A DNA stretch of 64,000 nucleotides from Mantis religiosa (GCA_030765055.1 CM060958.1:110414127-110478126); one strand, 5' to 3'; counted from the stretch's first letter, positions 44,700-56,874 are shown. Program-made: numbers and translations. The notes: generated by a model from the sequence alone, not told the origin.

Positions 44700-45745
44700 A
44701 ACACGAAAAACAACCTTCCAGCACTTCTTGAATACACTTATACTCTTTATATCGAGATTTTGCTGCAAGAACCCAGCATACAATTCACAGTGGAAACTGA
44801 AGAGGACTGTACTCTACCTTTTTTAGACCTTAAAATCAAAAAAGCAATGAAAAACTAGAATTTGGTATCCATAGAAAGCCAACACACACAGATAATTACA
44901 TCAAAGCAAATAGTTTCAACCCAATTCCACACAAACATTCAACTATCAACAGTCTCACACACAGATTAGTAAATCTACCTCTCAGCCAGCAAGAATATCA
45001 AAACGAATACCATCAAATCTTAAAAACTGCAATTAAAAATGGACAAGGAAAAAACCTTGTAGATAAAAAACTAAAATCATTAAAACTTCAAAAGAGATTA
45101 AAACAGATCACAGCTCTCACACCAATAAAACAAGAAATTAGATTTTCTAAATTTACTTACCACCCCTGGGCCACAAAAAAATTCCAAAAAATATTCAAGA
45201 AATACAATATAACATTGTCACCAAAAAACAATTACAACATTAAAAACCTACTTCACAGTAATAATACTGATAAGATAAAACCGGAGGAAAAGTCAGGCAT
45301 TTACAAGATTAAGTGTAAAGACTGAAAAAATTTACTTAGGGAGGACAAAAAGAAACATAGGCACTAGAAAGAAAGAACACTTCAGGCACTTAAGATACAA
45401 AAATATTGATAAGTCTGCAATAGCAGCTCATTTCTGGTCTGAAAATCATGAAATTGAAGATAGCACAGAATTACTAAAATACGTACAAAAACATAGTGAA
45501 CTCGTCATATGGGAGAGGATATACATAGAAAAACATAAAAACCAACTAATGAACTTTGAAATCCCGCCAGAAGAGAATCCCACATTTAGGTTCATCGCTA
45601 AATCAACAGATGGCAGCAGCAACCCCAGAATTACCCACACCACTGGATCAAGCTTTAGTCGCATAAGAGCCGAAGATGCAAACGATGATTTGCGAAAAAC
45701 GAAAGTGAAGCAGATGTGTAATAAATACGACTCATCTAAAAATTA
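44700..45745 (+). pseudogene. Penelope-like element, second family (thumb and GIY-YIG, broken)
   Basis: Frames read in order: a TVETEEDCTLPFLDLKI block, then FGIHRKPTHTDNYIKANSFN (Penelope RT thumb), PHKHSTINSLTHRLVNLPLS, and a Lys-rich linker. A GIY-YIG module follows: SGIYKIKCKD, then LGRTKRNIGTRKKEHFRHLR, where the usual YIG reads YLG. Then comes SAIAAHFWSENHEIED and IWERIYIEKHKN. Several frameshifts (for example after KCKD at about 45323) inactivate it. It is a different lineage from the copy at 3175: more AT-rich, and with no hammerhead motif in its 3' flank. Confidence 0.83.
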
Positions 45746-45971
45746 GTACTTATGCTCTTCTTTATGTTGGCCAGAATTTGCTGCCAGCACCTTTGATTCA
45801 ATATTTCTGACTGGATTTAAAATTTCCTTACGGTTTTCGGTTAAAACCTAGTTGCTCAAAATAAGGCTCAAAATAAGCATTACCATGAACATCCGCATCT
45901 CACCTTGCTGCGGTCAGCGCTACCTAGGAGGCATTGGTACTACTCACTGCGTAGCATTCAAGTGACTATTA

Positions 45972-46441
45972 ACTGCAGAGGTTCTACTCCAATTAGTCCC
46001 GGACCCGAAGGTCCAAAGACCCTGGTGTCCTTCAACCAGGGAGCGACCGAGCTGTCCCTAAAGGGCGCCCGGCGCCTCCATGGGGCTTTCCATAGGGCAA
46101 GACCTAGAGACTAACAACCCCGCCATCTGGTCCTATGAACTCAAGACGGGATGGAAGTGGATACGCCATTTACGCGCGCAAACTCCAAAATGGAAAGGCT
46201 ACTGATAGGACCTCGGTGGGGCCGTCTGGTGATCTAGCACACCTTCTACTAGCTATGCTGGCTAATACGCGGGAATATTAAGGGCTGCCCTCAACTCCGG
46301 AGACGTACCCGATCTCCCACGGGTATCGGGAACCACTGCTCCCTCGAGTCCAACCCAATCCGAACAACTCCCAATCAGGGAGGGGCTCGAATGTTTGGCC
46401 TGAGGTTCCTCTAGTAAAGTCAGAGGTACCACGAGTGCTAG
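45972..46441 (-). repeat. GC-rich repeat (GCR-A), complete, with target-site duplication
   Basis: It is a full-length inverted relative of 42964-43483 (about 470 bp). It is bracketed by AGTGACTATTA (45961-45971) and AGTGACTATAA (46442-46452), a 10-of-11 duplication. This defines element ends of about CTAGCACTCGTGG and CCTCTGCAGTT on its own plus strand. A variable-length duplication of this size suggests LINE-mediated insertion. Confidence 0.78.
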
Positions 46442-46527
46442 AGTGACTATAAGAATATATATTTTGTATATGCGCAGTATCTATTTATTTTACATTCATA
46501 CCGCTCGCAAAAGTTAGACATATGAAC

Positions 46528-47090
46528 GCTGCAGAGGTTCCGTGTACATAAGAGCGCTTTTACCCGCCAGCAAAGGATTTGGCTATTCTTCCCGTAATTA
46601 AACAACACATTAAATATTAAGATCTTAACTTGACACACGTCACAGCAGTGGAACAGTAAGTACGGTTTCCAATCTAGTAATTCCCGTTTCGACTTCATGG
46701 ATCTTTCCCGGTGATTGAAACACAGGTACGCTCCCCTTTTTTCGGGATGAAGATGCTTCTCCACAAATTCGTGACACTGTGTATACACTACCTACACCAC
46801 AAAGTTACAGAGTTAATTTCTGGGATTTTGAAAAATCTACAGTTGCCTTATATCCTGGATTGGAGAGCTTTAGTAGAAACTTGTTCACATTAAATATAAT
46901 TTTTCTGCCCTGAGAATGAATCACTTCACGTTTGTTGATCTAAGAATCATTTGTCACAGCTTCGAAGGCATGTTCATGCACTCGAATCACACTCACTGGA
47001 AAAAAGATATGTGTATAACAATTTAATGTAATATTAACAATATTTCAGCTCGAGTTCAACACATGACTTAACGATGCCATTCACTTTAAC
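46528..47090 (-). pseudogene. IS630-like transposase N-terminal fragment, second copy
   Basis: It matches 175-752. Minus-strand reading gives YTVSRICGEASSSRKKGSVP then FQSPGKIHEVE. The catalytic domain is lacking. Confidence 0.45.
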
Positions 47091-47254
47091 GAAACAACAG
47101 CTCTACTCTCTAAACGAACTGAAAATTAACTCTGTTTCAAACTGTGGGGCTTCTGTTTTAATAGTAGGTGCATTATTTATTTATGCTTGGGATATTGTTA
47201 GGAGAGAATGGTTTTTTTCAGGCTTATCTTTGTTGAATGGACGTATGTTGGGTG

Positions 47255-47690
47255 TAAACATAACCATGTGAAGATAAAAAGTGCATCGCTCGCGTTCTAT
47301 AAGTATTGTAGAGCCAGGATTTTTGTATGGTCACTATCAGAAAATAAAATTGTTTGTTGCTATAAGATTGGCAACTGTAATTTTCAAATATTTATCCGTA
47401 ACATAACGTGTGAAGTAAAACGTGCATCGCTCGTGTTCGGAGTATCGTAGAGACAGGATATTTGTATGGTCATGATCAGAAAATAAAATTGTTTCCTATT
47501 ATAAGATTGGTATCTGTAATATTCAAATATTTATCCGTAACATTTAACCATAACCATGAGAAAGATAAAACGTTCATCGCTCGTGTTCTAAGTGTCGAAG
47601 AGACAGGAGTTCTGTACGGTCAATATCAGACAATAAAATTATTTTTTATTAAAAGACTGACATGTCATTTTTAAACATTTATCCGGGCGT
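47255..47690. repeat. Three-unit tandem repeat, period about 141-150 bp
   Basis: Units are marked by GCATCGCTCGYGTTC at 47283 and 47424 and TTCATCGCTCGTGTTC at about 47573. Each is followed by GAGxCAGGAxTTxTGTA(T/C)GGTCA, ATCAGAxAATAAAATT, ATAAGATTGG and AAATATTTATCCGTAACAT. The third unit is the most diverged. No protein frame is preserved. It may be satellite-like or a duplicated subterminal region. Confidence 0.85.
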
Positions 47691-49782
47691 AATTAATTAA
47701 TATGATGTTCTCCGTTCAGGCGCGCGAGATGTGTGTACCACATTGGGCAGCGCTAGTAGGCGGAGCAAGCTTAAGATTAGCTGGAGTCTGCAGTACGACC
47801 CGTCTCTATATGCCTTTAACTTTTGCGAAGATAATAATAACTCCAAACTACTGTACATATATATATATATCTGAAGGAAACAGAAGGTAGGGTTATTACG
47901 TCACCATTTCCGGTACCATTCGGCAATATTAAAAAGCAGCACTTGAACCCCTTACAATGGAGGAGTTATATGCTCACAAAGTGGAAAATTAATATTTTAC
48001 GTGTTATTGTGTACAGAAGACAAGCGTATGGTCTAATTATTCTGTTAAATAACGCTAAAGCAAAGGCAGTGAGCAAAAAGTGAATTAAATGTTGATAATA
48101 TAGCGAAAGTTGTAGAAAATTCAAAGCGTACTGGAGAATTAATTTCAACATTGCCCACATTCAAACAGCTTCGAATACTGGCTTTGAAAAATGTTTTGTG
48201 TGCAGAAAACTTCACGAGATTTACGAACTAAGAAGAGAGATTCTTAATATAAACTCAAGATTGCTGTTAAAGAAAAGATCCTTTTGAAGGTAAAAGAATA
48301 CATTCTGGAGAAGATTAAAAAACATGGGCTATCGATTTCACAAATACGTCGTGTGGTGTACGCTATGCTGATGTTTTGATGATCAGACTGTAGTGCAATA
48401 TATTCCCGCCTTCTCTGACCTCTCTAAACCAAGCAGCGACCTCTCTAAGGAACTGCACTCATTCGTCAGACAGGTAATGCACCTGCGTAAACCACAGTTA
48501 ATAGTGGACTCGCTCAGTATTTTGGAGGATTTAATCCTTAAGTTGAGAAGTTACTATCTGTCTCCACAATGCTACTTCCATGATATCTGGGTGCACATTA
48601 CTAAAAAATTATGATCGATATGTACATGAAAAATTTCAGGCCTGATTTTAAAACCTTTATCTTTAATAATACCTATTATTACTTGAAAATTTTGTACTGG
48701 TGATTTGTTATAATTATTTAGCTTTTTTTTTAAAAAAAACACTGAAATGTCATAAAATTTTTTTTTAATAAGTATTATCAATCTCAGAGAAAAATTCCTT
48801 ATTATTCTTACGAGTCTGCTTAATGCACACAAAAAATTCATGTTTGGTTGATTAGATTTTTAAAAAAGTGTACCAAAACTTGAAAAAAAGTGTGAAACTG
48901 AGAAAAACAATTTTAAAGTTTATATATTGATTACTGACTTCTCACGTGAGTCAGAACATTCCTGCTGCATAGTCTTGACCCTCTGTATTCTCACTTGTTC
49001 TTTTCAAGTTCCTCTTCATTTTTCTTGTCTTCTTGGCCAGTTCTTCAACCATTTTATCTGCTTTCAGGACTCACAGCTCAACAATGTCTGTATATGACTA
49101 CTATCATTATTAGCACATGTATTGTTGAACTGGGCCTACTAACCTCAATATTACATGTGGTTTCATTGTCTATTCTATTTATATTTTCTACATTTACTGT
49201 TATGTTTTTAGTAAAAGGATTGCCTGTAAAGTTTTTCTTTCGAAATATTTTTGGCTTACCCATTTCATATATTCACGTGTATACAGTACAAAATATTATT
49301 CAGAACAAATAACTGTTCACATACACAGCCAAAGGCAAAAGAAAAACTAGCATCACTGGAGTTACAGTGGTACCAGCAGAAAGTTTGAAAGATTCCTTAC
49401 AAAACAAGGCTTAGTTCAGAAATATCTGTTCTGTATTACAGAAGTTATGGTCGATTTTCTAAAAGTTTACGAAAAGGGGCGTGTCAAACACTTAACACCC
49501 ACTAATATAATTAGCAAATTAGGTATAAAGTATTGCTCCAATGAACTTTTTCACTATATTTGTAGTCTAGAGGGATGAAATTATAATAAAATGTAAAAAT
49601 AAAAATGTGAGGTTTAACTCCTGCTCACCTTAAGCAAACCGTTTAATTTGTACACTTAAACTAGATTTTGCGTACTTGATATATAAACAATTATTGATTT
49701 TGAGATATTACACTTGGAAACCTAGAATAATTTTGGATTCACTACCACCCTTCATTACCATATGAGCGGATCATGAATTTCA
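47691..49782. other. No feature recognised
   Basis: Low-complexity AT-rich sequence. Frames such as 48995-49312 are hydrophobic by composition but resemble no family. Confidence 0.4.
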
Positions 49783-50719
49783 GAACCCCTGTACCAAACA
49801 CCTCCACCTTCCTCGTAAAGTCTCGCCTTTAAAACTTGACCAGGACGTCGCTCAGTCAGCCAAAGAAAAGGCAGAATTACATGCCACTTATCTTGAGTCG
49901 ACATTTGTACCTGCTGATTCTCCTGATGCACACCACATCCACTCTGTTACTCAAGAGGTCAACACTTATCTAAATCGAATGACAGATGAGGAACCACCAC
50001 ATCCAATCAGCCATCGGAAGTTCAAGGCCTTGCCTGGCATCTCAGACCTTACAAATCTCCCGGGTTTGATAATATTACCAATACAGCACTCAAGGCCCTA
50101 CCAATCCCTTGGGTGAAAACTCTTGCCTTACTGTTTAATGCAATACTTCAACTTGGCTACTTCCCAGCGGCGTGGAAGCATGCCAAAATCATCACCATCT
50201 GCAAACCCGGGGAGGAAGGCACTTCTGCACACTATCCTCCCATCAGTCTGCTTTCTGATATAAGCAAATTGATGGAAAAGCTCATCTTAAGTAGGCTTCG
50301 GAAAACGATGGGCCGCCATAACATCCTTAGAGAGGAGCAAATTCGCTTCAAATCTTGACACTCCACCCAGCATCAGTTACTTCGAAGAAGTGTACACTGC
50401 CTTCAACTGTAAGCAGTATGTTGCTGCTTTATTATTGGACATCACCAAAGCCTTTGACAGTGCCTGGCATGAAGGTTTACTTTCCCGCTTCATCCACTAC
50501 AACACTGATTCATACTTGATCCACCTTATACACTCCTATCTCCTTAACAGATCCTTTTCTGTCTCCCATGACGGCATACTATCCTCACCTCGTCCTGTTA
50601 GAGCTGGTGTTCCTCAAGTTAGTGTCCGGGCACCCACTCTCTTCTTTCTCTATATCAACACCCTACCTTCTTTGTTCCGCAGCTCACTGTACATTTTCGT
50701 AGACGACACAGCTGTAACC

Positions 50720-51617
50720 GCTGTATACCATCTTTTATTTGCTCCTTTTTATTTGCAAGTTAGCTCCTGGCTCTTTTATCGTCTGCACTGACTCTCTAAG
50801 TGCGCTTCAGGCCTTACAACAGCACACTGCCGCTCACACACTGGTTTTAAAAATACAGACCCAGATCTCGCAAATGCTCAGTCGCGGATACAATTTTGTT
50901 TTTACTTGGACCCCAGGCCATGTTGGGATTTCCGGGAACGAGGAGGCGGACGCGGCTACTAAGTCTGCTTGCCGTTTGCCCCGGAGTTTAACAACTACGG
51001 TGCCATTCCAGGACGTGCAACGTTTTTTCCGTCGCCAACTACTATCTGCTTGGCAGCACTCCTGGACAGCTTTGAAAGGCACGCAACTCCGGGCAATAAA
51101 GGAGAGCGTACAACCCTGGCTAACTTCCTGCAGGGATAACCGGCGAGCCGAGGTGATACTCACCCGGCTGAGAATTGGACACACACGAGCTACTCATGGT
51201 CATTTGTTGAGAGGGGAACCGGCCCCAGTGTGTGCTCCGTGTGCCGTACGCCTCACTGTGCGGCATATTTTACTCGATTGCCCGCAGTACGCCCGCGTTC
51301 GCCAGTCTTTGTGCTTGGGAGCTAACTTGCTCAGTATTTTAGGTGACGACCCAGTGGCCGTGGATAAGGCACTGCGGTATATTTTTAAAATCGGTTTTAA
51401 TACACAAGTCTGACTTGAATTTTATACTTATAAATTTTAGAGCTTTTAAATTATGAGTCTTTAGATCGCTTTTAATGTCCTTTTAACATTTGAGTGTTTT
51501 TATTGAATTTTACCTTTTTAATTGAATTTTTATAGTTTTTAGGTTTTTAGTGTTGACTTGGGGCCCAAATGACCTTGTTGTCGACGGGCCCTTAAACACC
51601 ACACACTCACTCACACT
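50720..51617 (+). mobile_element. 5'-truncated LINE inserted in the jockey RT, with 13-bp target duplication
   Basis: CACAGCTGTAACC occurs at 50707-50719 and again at 51618-51630. The second copy continues the interrupted RT reading. The insert has an RNase H and zinc-domain frame, a T-rich 3' UTR, and ends in a CACACTCACTCACACTC-type tail. Truncated 5' end, simple tail and a target duplication are the marks of target-primed reverse transcription. Confidence 0.85.
50739..51413 (+). CDS. LINE RNase H and C-terminal zinc domain (open, 5'-truncated)
   Basis: About 215 open codons read within the inserted LINE. RNase H blocks are VCTDSLSALQALQQH (with the catalytic Asp), LSRGYNFVFTWTPGHVGISG and NEEADAATKSA. 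The end has RLRIGHTRATHGHLLRGEP and the zinc motif CAPCxxRLTVRHILLDC, as in I/Outcast-type LINEs, then stop at 51413. The ATG is not a real start; the RT upstream was never copied in. The open state, in contrast to the broken host element, says this insertion is younger. Confidence 0.82.
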   Translation: MLLFICKLAPGSFIVCTDSLSALQALQQHTAAHTLVLKIQTQISQMLSRGYNFVFTWTPGHVGISGNEEADAATKSACRLPRSLTTTVPFQDVQRFFRRQLLSAWQHSWTALKGTQLRAIKESVQPWLTSCRDNRRAEVILTRLRIGHTRATHGHLLRGEPAPVCAPCAVRLTVRHILLDCPQYARVRQSLCLGANLLSILGDDPVAVDKALRYIFKIGFNTQV

Positions 51618-52320
51618 CACAGCTGTAACCACCATATCAACTAGACGTTATATGGCTACACGTAGAATCCAACAATACAACGACCTCCTCACCACCGGGT
51701 TCAAACGATGGCGCTTGAGCATCCATCCCCAGAAGAGCCAGGCACTCACTTTCTCCAGAAGGCAGCTAGAAGACCCACCACCTGTTCGTCTAGCCAGAGA
51801 GGAAGTACATTGGCATCATATGTACGATATTTAGGCATTTTGCTTGATGTAAAACTGACGTGGAAGGACCACATAACCTACACAGCCAACAAGGTCAGCA
51901 AACGTATGGGTATGTTATACCCATTGTATAGTCGACGCTCCGGGATGTCCATATCCAATAAATTGCTCCTCTATAAACAAGTGCTCCGAAAAGCCATCAC
52001 TTATACCTGTGCCATTTGGGGTATAACAGCTAAAACCCTCCTACACCGCCTTGAAGTCCTACAGTCTCGATTCCTCCGTATTACCAAGGATTCCCCACGG
52101 TACATCCCTAACCTTGAAATCCGTCATGACCTAAACATTCCTACTCTAACAGACAACATCCACACCCTCTCACTCCCATTCTATCAAAACCTCTCCCATA
52201 ACTACGCGGTCTAGGTGAGTACATCGATCCAGACGAGAAATACAAAAGACCAAGGAAAATGAAAACACTGCAGCTTCAGTACACAATTTATATATTAAGA
52301 AAAAAGAAAGAAAACACCAA

Positions 52321-53198
52321 AACAAACCTCAACCGTCACTTGCCCTAACTTATAAAATATTCTACCGCCAGTAGAAGGATCAGCCCTGATCTGGCTAGAG
52401 ACTGAAAGTCTGGCTTCCAGACTTTCAACTGTTCAATCGCAGGTGCTGTCAGTGGTGAATTTGTAGAATTTACATCTCAGGATAATTGCTGAACCCAGAA
52501 CTATCAGCCAGAAGATATAAACAACGCATACGGTCAGATGTTAATATCACATGGACATCTGTGAACATACATGTTTATTATAATCGACCATTGTAGACTG
52601 CAGTAGCAGTCACTAATGAGATATTAAGCTAAGCAATAAACCAGTTGCAGGGATATAATATACAATTTGACGCCGTAGCAGTAGCTGATGAAGTATTTGG
52701 TACATTTTTCTTGGCACCCTGTGTAGAAGGTTCTCTCTGTAGGACATTACGTAGTAACATATTCCCTGTGAAATGCAAAACTATCAACTGGAGGTGCTGC
52801 CTTTACTTGCGACGAACTTCTTATGATTTTCTGTATAGTGAAGGGCAAGTTGTGTATACGACTTAACGTTTAGGACCATCGAATTGGAAAAATAGGTTCA
52901 TCATATTCGATGAGTGCTTTGATTAGGAGCATTGTTAAACCTTCGATCGATGTTAGCCACTTCCCACGTGTTCAGTTCTCTATCAGAGATATATAATTAA
53001 CATGTGATTTTGGGAAAGAAAATAATTCTGTCAGAGATAACCAGCCCTCAAGTTAAATAAGTGCGACGTATCTTAGGTTACCATATTGTTCAGGAGAGGA
53101 TATAGTTTTCAACATATGGTTAAAATAATTGACAATATTACTCTTATATATGTAAGAAACGAACTTTCACACATTTTGTGGCGAAATTATACCCACAA
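52321..53198. other. LINE 3' flank and unassigned sequence; hairpin at 52403-52427
   Basis: TGAAAGTCTGG-CTT-CCAGACTTTCA forms a perfect 11-bp stem with a 3-base loop, probably in the 3' UTR of the jockey-type LINE. Nothing else was recognised. Confidence 0.45.
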
Positions 53199-54478
53199 TA
53201 TGAGCGTGGTCTGAACAGTTTCCGACCTAATGAAGATACAAGTCATTTTTTTCCAGAATATTTTCAACATAGTCTCCCTGTAACTCTGGACACTCCTCCG
53301 AGCGATGCTCCCATCTCTGTAACCCGTCCAAATAGTACTCGGCGTTTTTCTCTGCAAAATAATTGTTCACAAAGGTGACTGCCTCTTCATTTGAGGAAAA
53401 TCTCTGTCCTACGAGCGCAATTTTCAGATGAGGCAACAAAAAAGTCATTTGCGGCTAGATCTGGTGAGTAAGGCGGATGGTTAAGCAGTTCAAAGAGTAA
53501 TTGGTGGATTTTCGCCATTGCAGCCACTGAGGTGTAAGAGGTGTCTTGGTGAAACAGGATTTCATTTTTCTGCAAATGTTGCCGTTTTTCCGCATGTTCT
53601 ACCTTCAGATTGTCAGGTAATGCTGGGTAGTATGCTCATGTAATGGTTTTTCCTTTTTGAAGATAATCAATTGAAATAACTCCATGACTATCCCAAAAAC
53701 AGTCGCCATCAGTTTCCTAGCCGAAAAAGCAGGCTTTGCTTTTCCTCTGAGCCGGTTCCCCCTTTGCAGTCCACTGTTTGGACTGTACTTTTTGTTTCGG
53801 GCGTATAATGGTTTATCGAAGTTTCATCTACAGTAATTAATCGGTGGCAAAACTCGGATTTATTGCGACTAAGCTACACCAACAGAGCGTCGGATATGCT
53901 CATTCGAATACGTTTTAGGTCTAACGTGAGCAAACGCGGCAGCAAACGCGCGGACAGCTTTCTCATATCTAAATTTGATTAAATATGTGACAAACAATTT
54001 ATTTTGACATGTCCATAGCCTCTCTCATCTCTCTCACTTTAATTCGGTGGTCTTCTAGCACCACTTGATGAACTTTGGCAATATTTTCGTCGGTAGTTGC
54101 AGTTTTTAGACGTCCCGAACGTTCATCGTTTCCCAAGCTTTAAGGGCCAAGTTTAAATTCAGCTGCCCAAAATTTCAATTTTGTAAATGATGGTGCAGAG
54201 CCACCATACACAGAATCCAACTCATCTTTGATTTTTGCAGGCGTATTGCCTTTCAAAGGCAAATATTAACTGACAGTTCGATACCAGATTTTGTCCATTT
54301 TCATAAAAGCACTCACACCAAATCACTCAAACGACTGTTACGTAACAACTGTGCGTCCAAAATGGTTGAAACTTAGATGAGTAAGTGTCAATAGGTCGGC
54401 AACGTAATTTATTAGCTATTATTTACGAGTGTTGCCATCTTTATGTTGAGGTCGGAAACTTTTCAGGCCATCCTTTTA
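53199..54478 (-). mobile_element. Mariner transposon (family with GGTCTGAAAAGTTTCCGACC TIR), decayed
   Basis: TA edges. Left TIR is GTGGTCTGAACAGTTTCCGA, and the complement of the right TIR is ATGGCCTGAAAAGTTTCCGA. Length is 1280 bp. The minus-strand transposase starts near 54304 (MKMDKI) and includes a TVDETSINHYTPE block (first Asp kept, Trp lost), LFHQDTSYTSVAAMAKIHQL, then PPYSPDLAANDFF and LQGDYVENILEK at the C-terminus. Stops and frameshifts occur throughout. It is the same family as 58098-59364. Confidence 0.87.
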
Positions 54479-55278
54479 GAGTGAGTTTCGTACCATGCAG
54501 ATGCAAGAACTAAACTGATAAAATACAGGAATTGTACAGTTTGAGCTGACGAGCGGACACAGCGGTAGGTTAAGGAATTGCCACCCGATAGAGTACCACT
54601 GTGCAAAGATGTAAATCATCCTCTAGAGTTAAATAAAACTGGAAAATAAAGCCACTAGGAAACTTCCTGTTAATAAACTAAGAGGTCAATTTTACTGGAC
54701 AAGTATTTAGTATAAATGTCGGTGGAAAACCAAACTTCACCTGTTTTGAAGTGCTAATTCTACGATATATATTTGAGTAGTTGCTTGTTTTATACATCCC
54801 GTAGAAGTTGATACAGCTTTATCTGAAATAATTATAATAATATGACATAATTATACTTTAATTAATATTAAAATGTGAAACGTGCCCTAACGTCATTTAT
54901 TATTATAAATACTATAGAGCAGCTGGGGTTATTTATCTCGGAATATCAACTCAGCACAATTAAAACAAGTTAATTGAGTATACAATATTTATATTAGGCT
55001 TTCAATATCACATGTGCCTTTCTGCAAAGCAAATGGTCACAATCAAATTGACCAAGGGAATACGTACTTTCGATATCTAAAAGTTTTTAATTAGAAAACT
55101 ACATATACTAACTTCTTCGTTTCATTTTTAATTAGAGTATGGAGTATCCATATATCATCTCAGTTTTACACACTGCTAACGAAATTAGGTGAATGTAGAC
55201 CTTTCGAAGCTGCCCGAACAAAAAGTTTTAAAAACACTAAGATGTACCTACTAACTTTGTGAATAGGGTAGCTCAGTA
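54479..55278. other. No feature recognised
   Basis: AT-rich with no supported feature. Confidence 0.45.
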
Positions 55279-56525
55279 TACACGATGTTCATTTTTATTC
55301 GTTATTTTCCGCCCTCCGATTCAGCAAGAATGACGTCATAGATGACTGGTGAGTCTATCTTCATAGAAGCTGTCATTTTTGTGGAACAGTAAGCCAACTA
55401 CAGCGCTCTAAGTTACCGCTCTGGTAACTAATACAACTAGCTTCCCCTGGGTATGAACACAGATCACTGCGTCTTCATGGTTGAATGCTACTTTCGTACC
55501 GGCATTAAAATTGGTGTGACATATAAATATAATTTAAACCGCTACATATAGTTTATGCAACGCTATCCGGCATTCAGACAAGTCTCTTGGAGCGTAATGT
55601 TGTCAAAACTGTCCAGGTATTGTCAAATTGACATAATTTTGTTTGCAAGATAATCGTCTTACGTTTTATCAGTATACAATATTAACTTTTGTCATTCTAA
55701 CGCTTAATTAAAATGTCTATTAATGTCCTTATGCATTTTAAAACCAATAGATGCATCAAACATTTCCAAGATACAGGATCAGTTACTCGAAAAGGAGAGA
55801 CACTGGACGCTATAAAGTGACTGGTCCCATCTAGAAGCACTAAATAATGTTATGACAGAAAGGCCTAAAGCATACCTTCTCGTAATACAGACAGTGTTTG
55901 AGGGGAAGAGAGAAAGAAAACATAAGAAAATGGACAAATAAGACTATGTACTAGATCTTTTTTTTTTTTTTTTTTTTGTTTACACTTGGTTAAAAGCTTT
56001 GCGCATATTATAACACTAATTTATTTTTTATTCCTAGAACAAGTTCTGCTAATTTTCTGGTTTGTAATGAAGTTACATTCTGAGGAGACTGTGGGTGATT
56101 GAAAAGAATTGAGATCAAATTGAAGTATTTCTATTTTATGTGACAGATTAACAATATGCATATATCTCTACTGTAACAGATAAACAGATGTTTATTGTGA
56201 AATAAGTGTACACTGACCTTTTATTTCGTATATTCTTCATGGTATACTTTTAAGGCTGCATAATCAGCTTTGCAATACAATGCACTGCAGTTTATAGCTA
56301 TCGTATCTATGCACCAGGCGAAATTACGCACCTTTATATTACGCGGGCAGACGTACTTCTCAAATAGTATATTTACCTGCCTGTAGAGGGAAGCCTCAAA
56401 GCTGCTGTCAGCACAACAAATACGATCGCAAACCGCCAGGGGAATCGTATACAAACTCGCTTCATCAGCATTGATGTCGTCAAATGTTGCGCGGTAAAAT
56501 CACAGATAAAAATGAACACCGTGTA
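55279..56525 (+). mobile_element. TIR element 'B', uninvaded relative of 41719-44223
   Basis: Ends are TACACGATGTTCATTTTTAT and, inverted, TACACGGTGTTCATTTTTAT, with TA edges; 1247 bp. The plus strand at 55452 reads MNTDHCVFMVECYFRTGIKI, a DUF4817-like start. The far end (minus 56221-56454) has an open frame shared imperfectly with element A (SSFEASLYRQ, VCPRNIKVRNF), with no known domain. A T-run lies at 55960-55978. It is the empty-site reference for the invasion of A. Confidence 0.82.
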
Positions 56526-56874
56526 CAGGCTCAATAAATACAGCCCTTCGTTCCTGTCTCAGAATCATTTAAAGAATGTTTTGAAGATAACACCATCCTA
56601 AATCGCTTAATACATTAAAACGTATAAATTTTTTCAAACTTTGTAAGAAATTATGATTATTTGAAAATTTGCACAGTAAACAAAATGCAAATACTGACTT
56701 TTCTGAGCTTCGTGTGATTTTCTGTTCGTTGTTATTCAATAGAGGTACCCAACCTATTCTCTTATGAGCTACTGACGTCACCTGGTCACGTTACCCCACC
56801 GTCTTAGTTTCGGACATAGCCTCGGAAGGAAGCATTTCCCCTTGATTCATTCAGCGACGGTTCTGTACGCGCGA
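56526..56874. other. No feature recognised
   Basis: Nothing supported beyond flanking repeats. Confidence 0.4.

Larger units (their letters stand above)
49783..52320 (+). pseudogene. Jockey-type LINE reverse transcriptase, interrupted by a second LINE
   Basis: RT blocks occur in order across three frames: KSPGFDNI region, NAILQLGYFPAAWKHAKI, ISLLSDISKLMEKLILSRL, LLDITKAFDSAWHEGLL (palm A Asp), VPQVSVRAPTLFFLYI (SVLSP block altered), and YIFVDDTAVT (palm FxDD, intact). The text then breaks at 50719. It resumes at 51618 with the continuation after VDD, then the KTxFxRWRLxIHPQKSQALT-like thumb, YLGILLDVKLTWKDHI, and KLLLYKQVLRKAITYTCAIW. The end is near EYIDPDEKYKRPRK. The endonuclease domain is missing, and there are frameshifts near 50085 and 51835. 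Confidence 0.85.

Noticed and set aside
48995..49312. 105-codon hydrophobic frame as a membrane protein
   Set aside because: Low-complexity T-rich sequence, no signal of conservation or splice structure, and no recognised family.
52403..52427. Perfect 11-bp hairpin as a terminator or microRNA precursor
   Set aside because: The stem is far too short for a microRNA precursor, and rho-independent terminators do not apply in a eukaryote. Kept only as a note in the LINE 3' flank.
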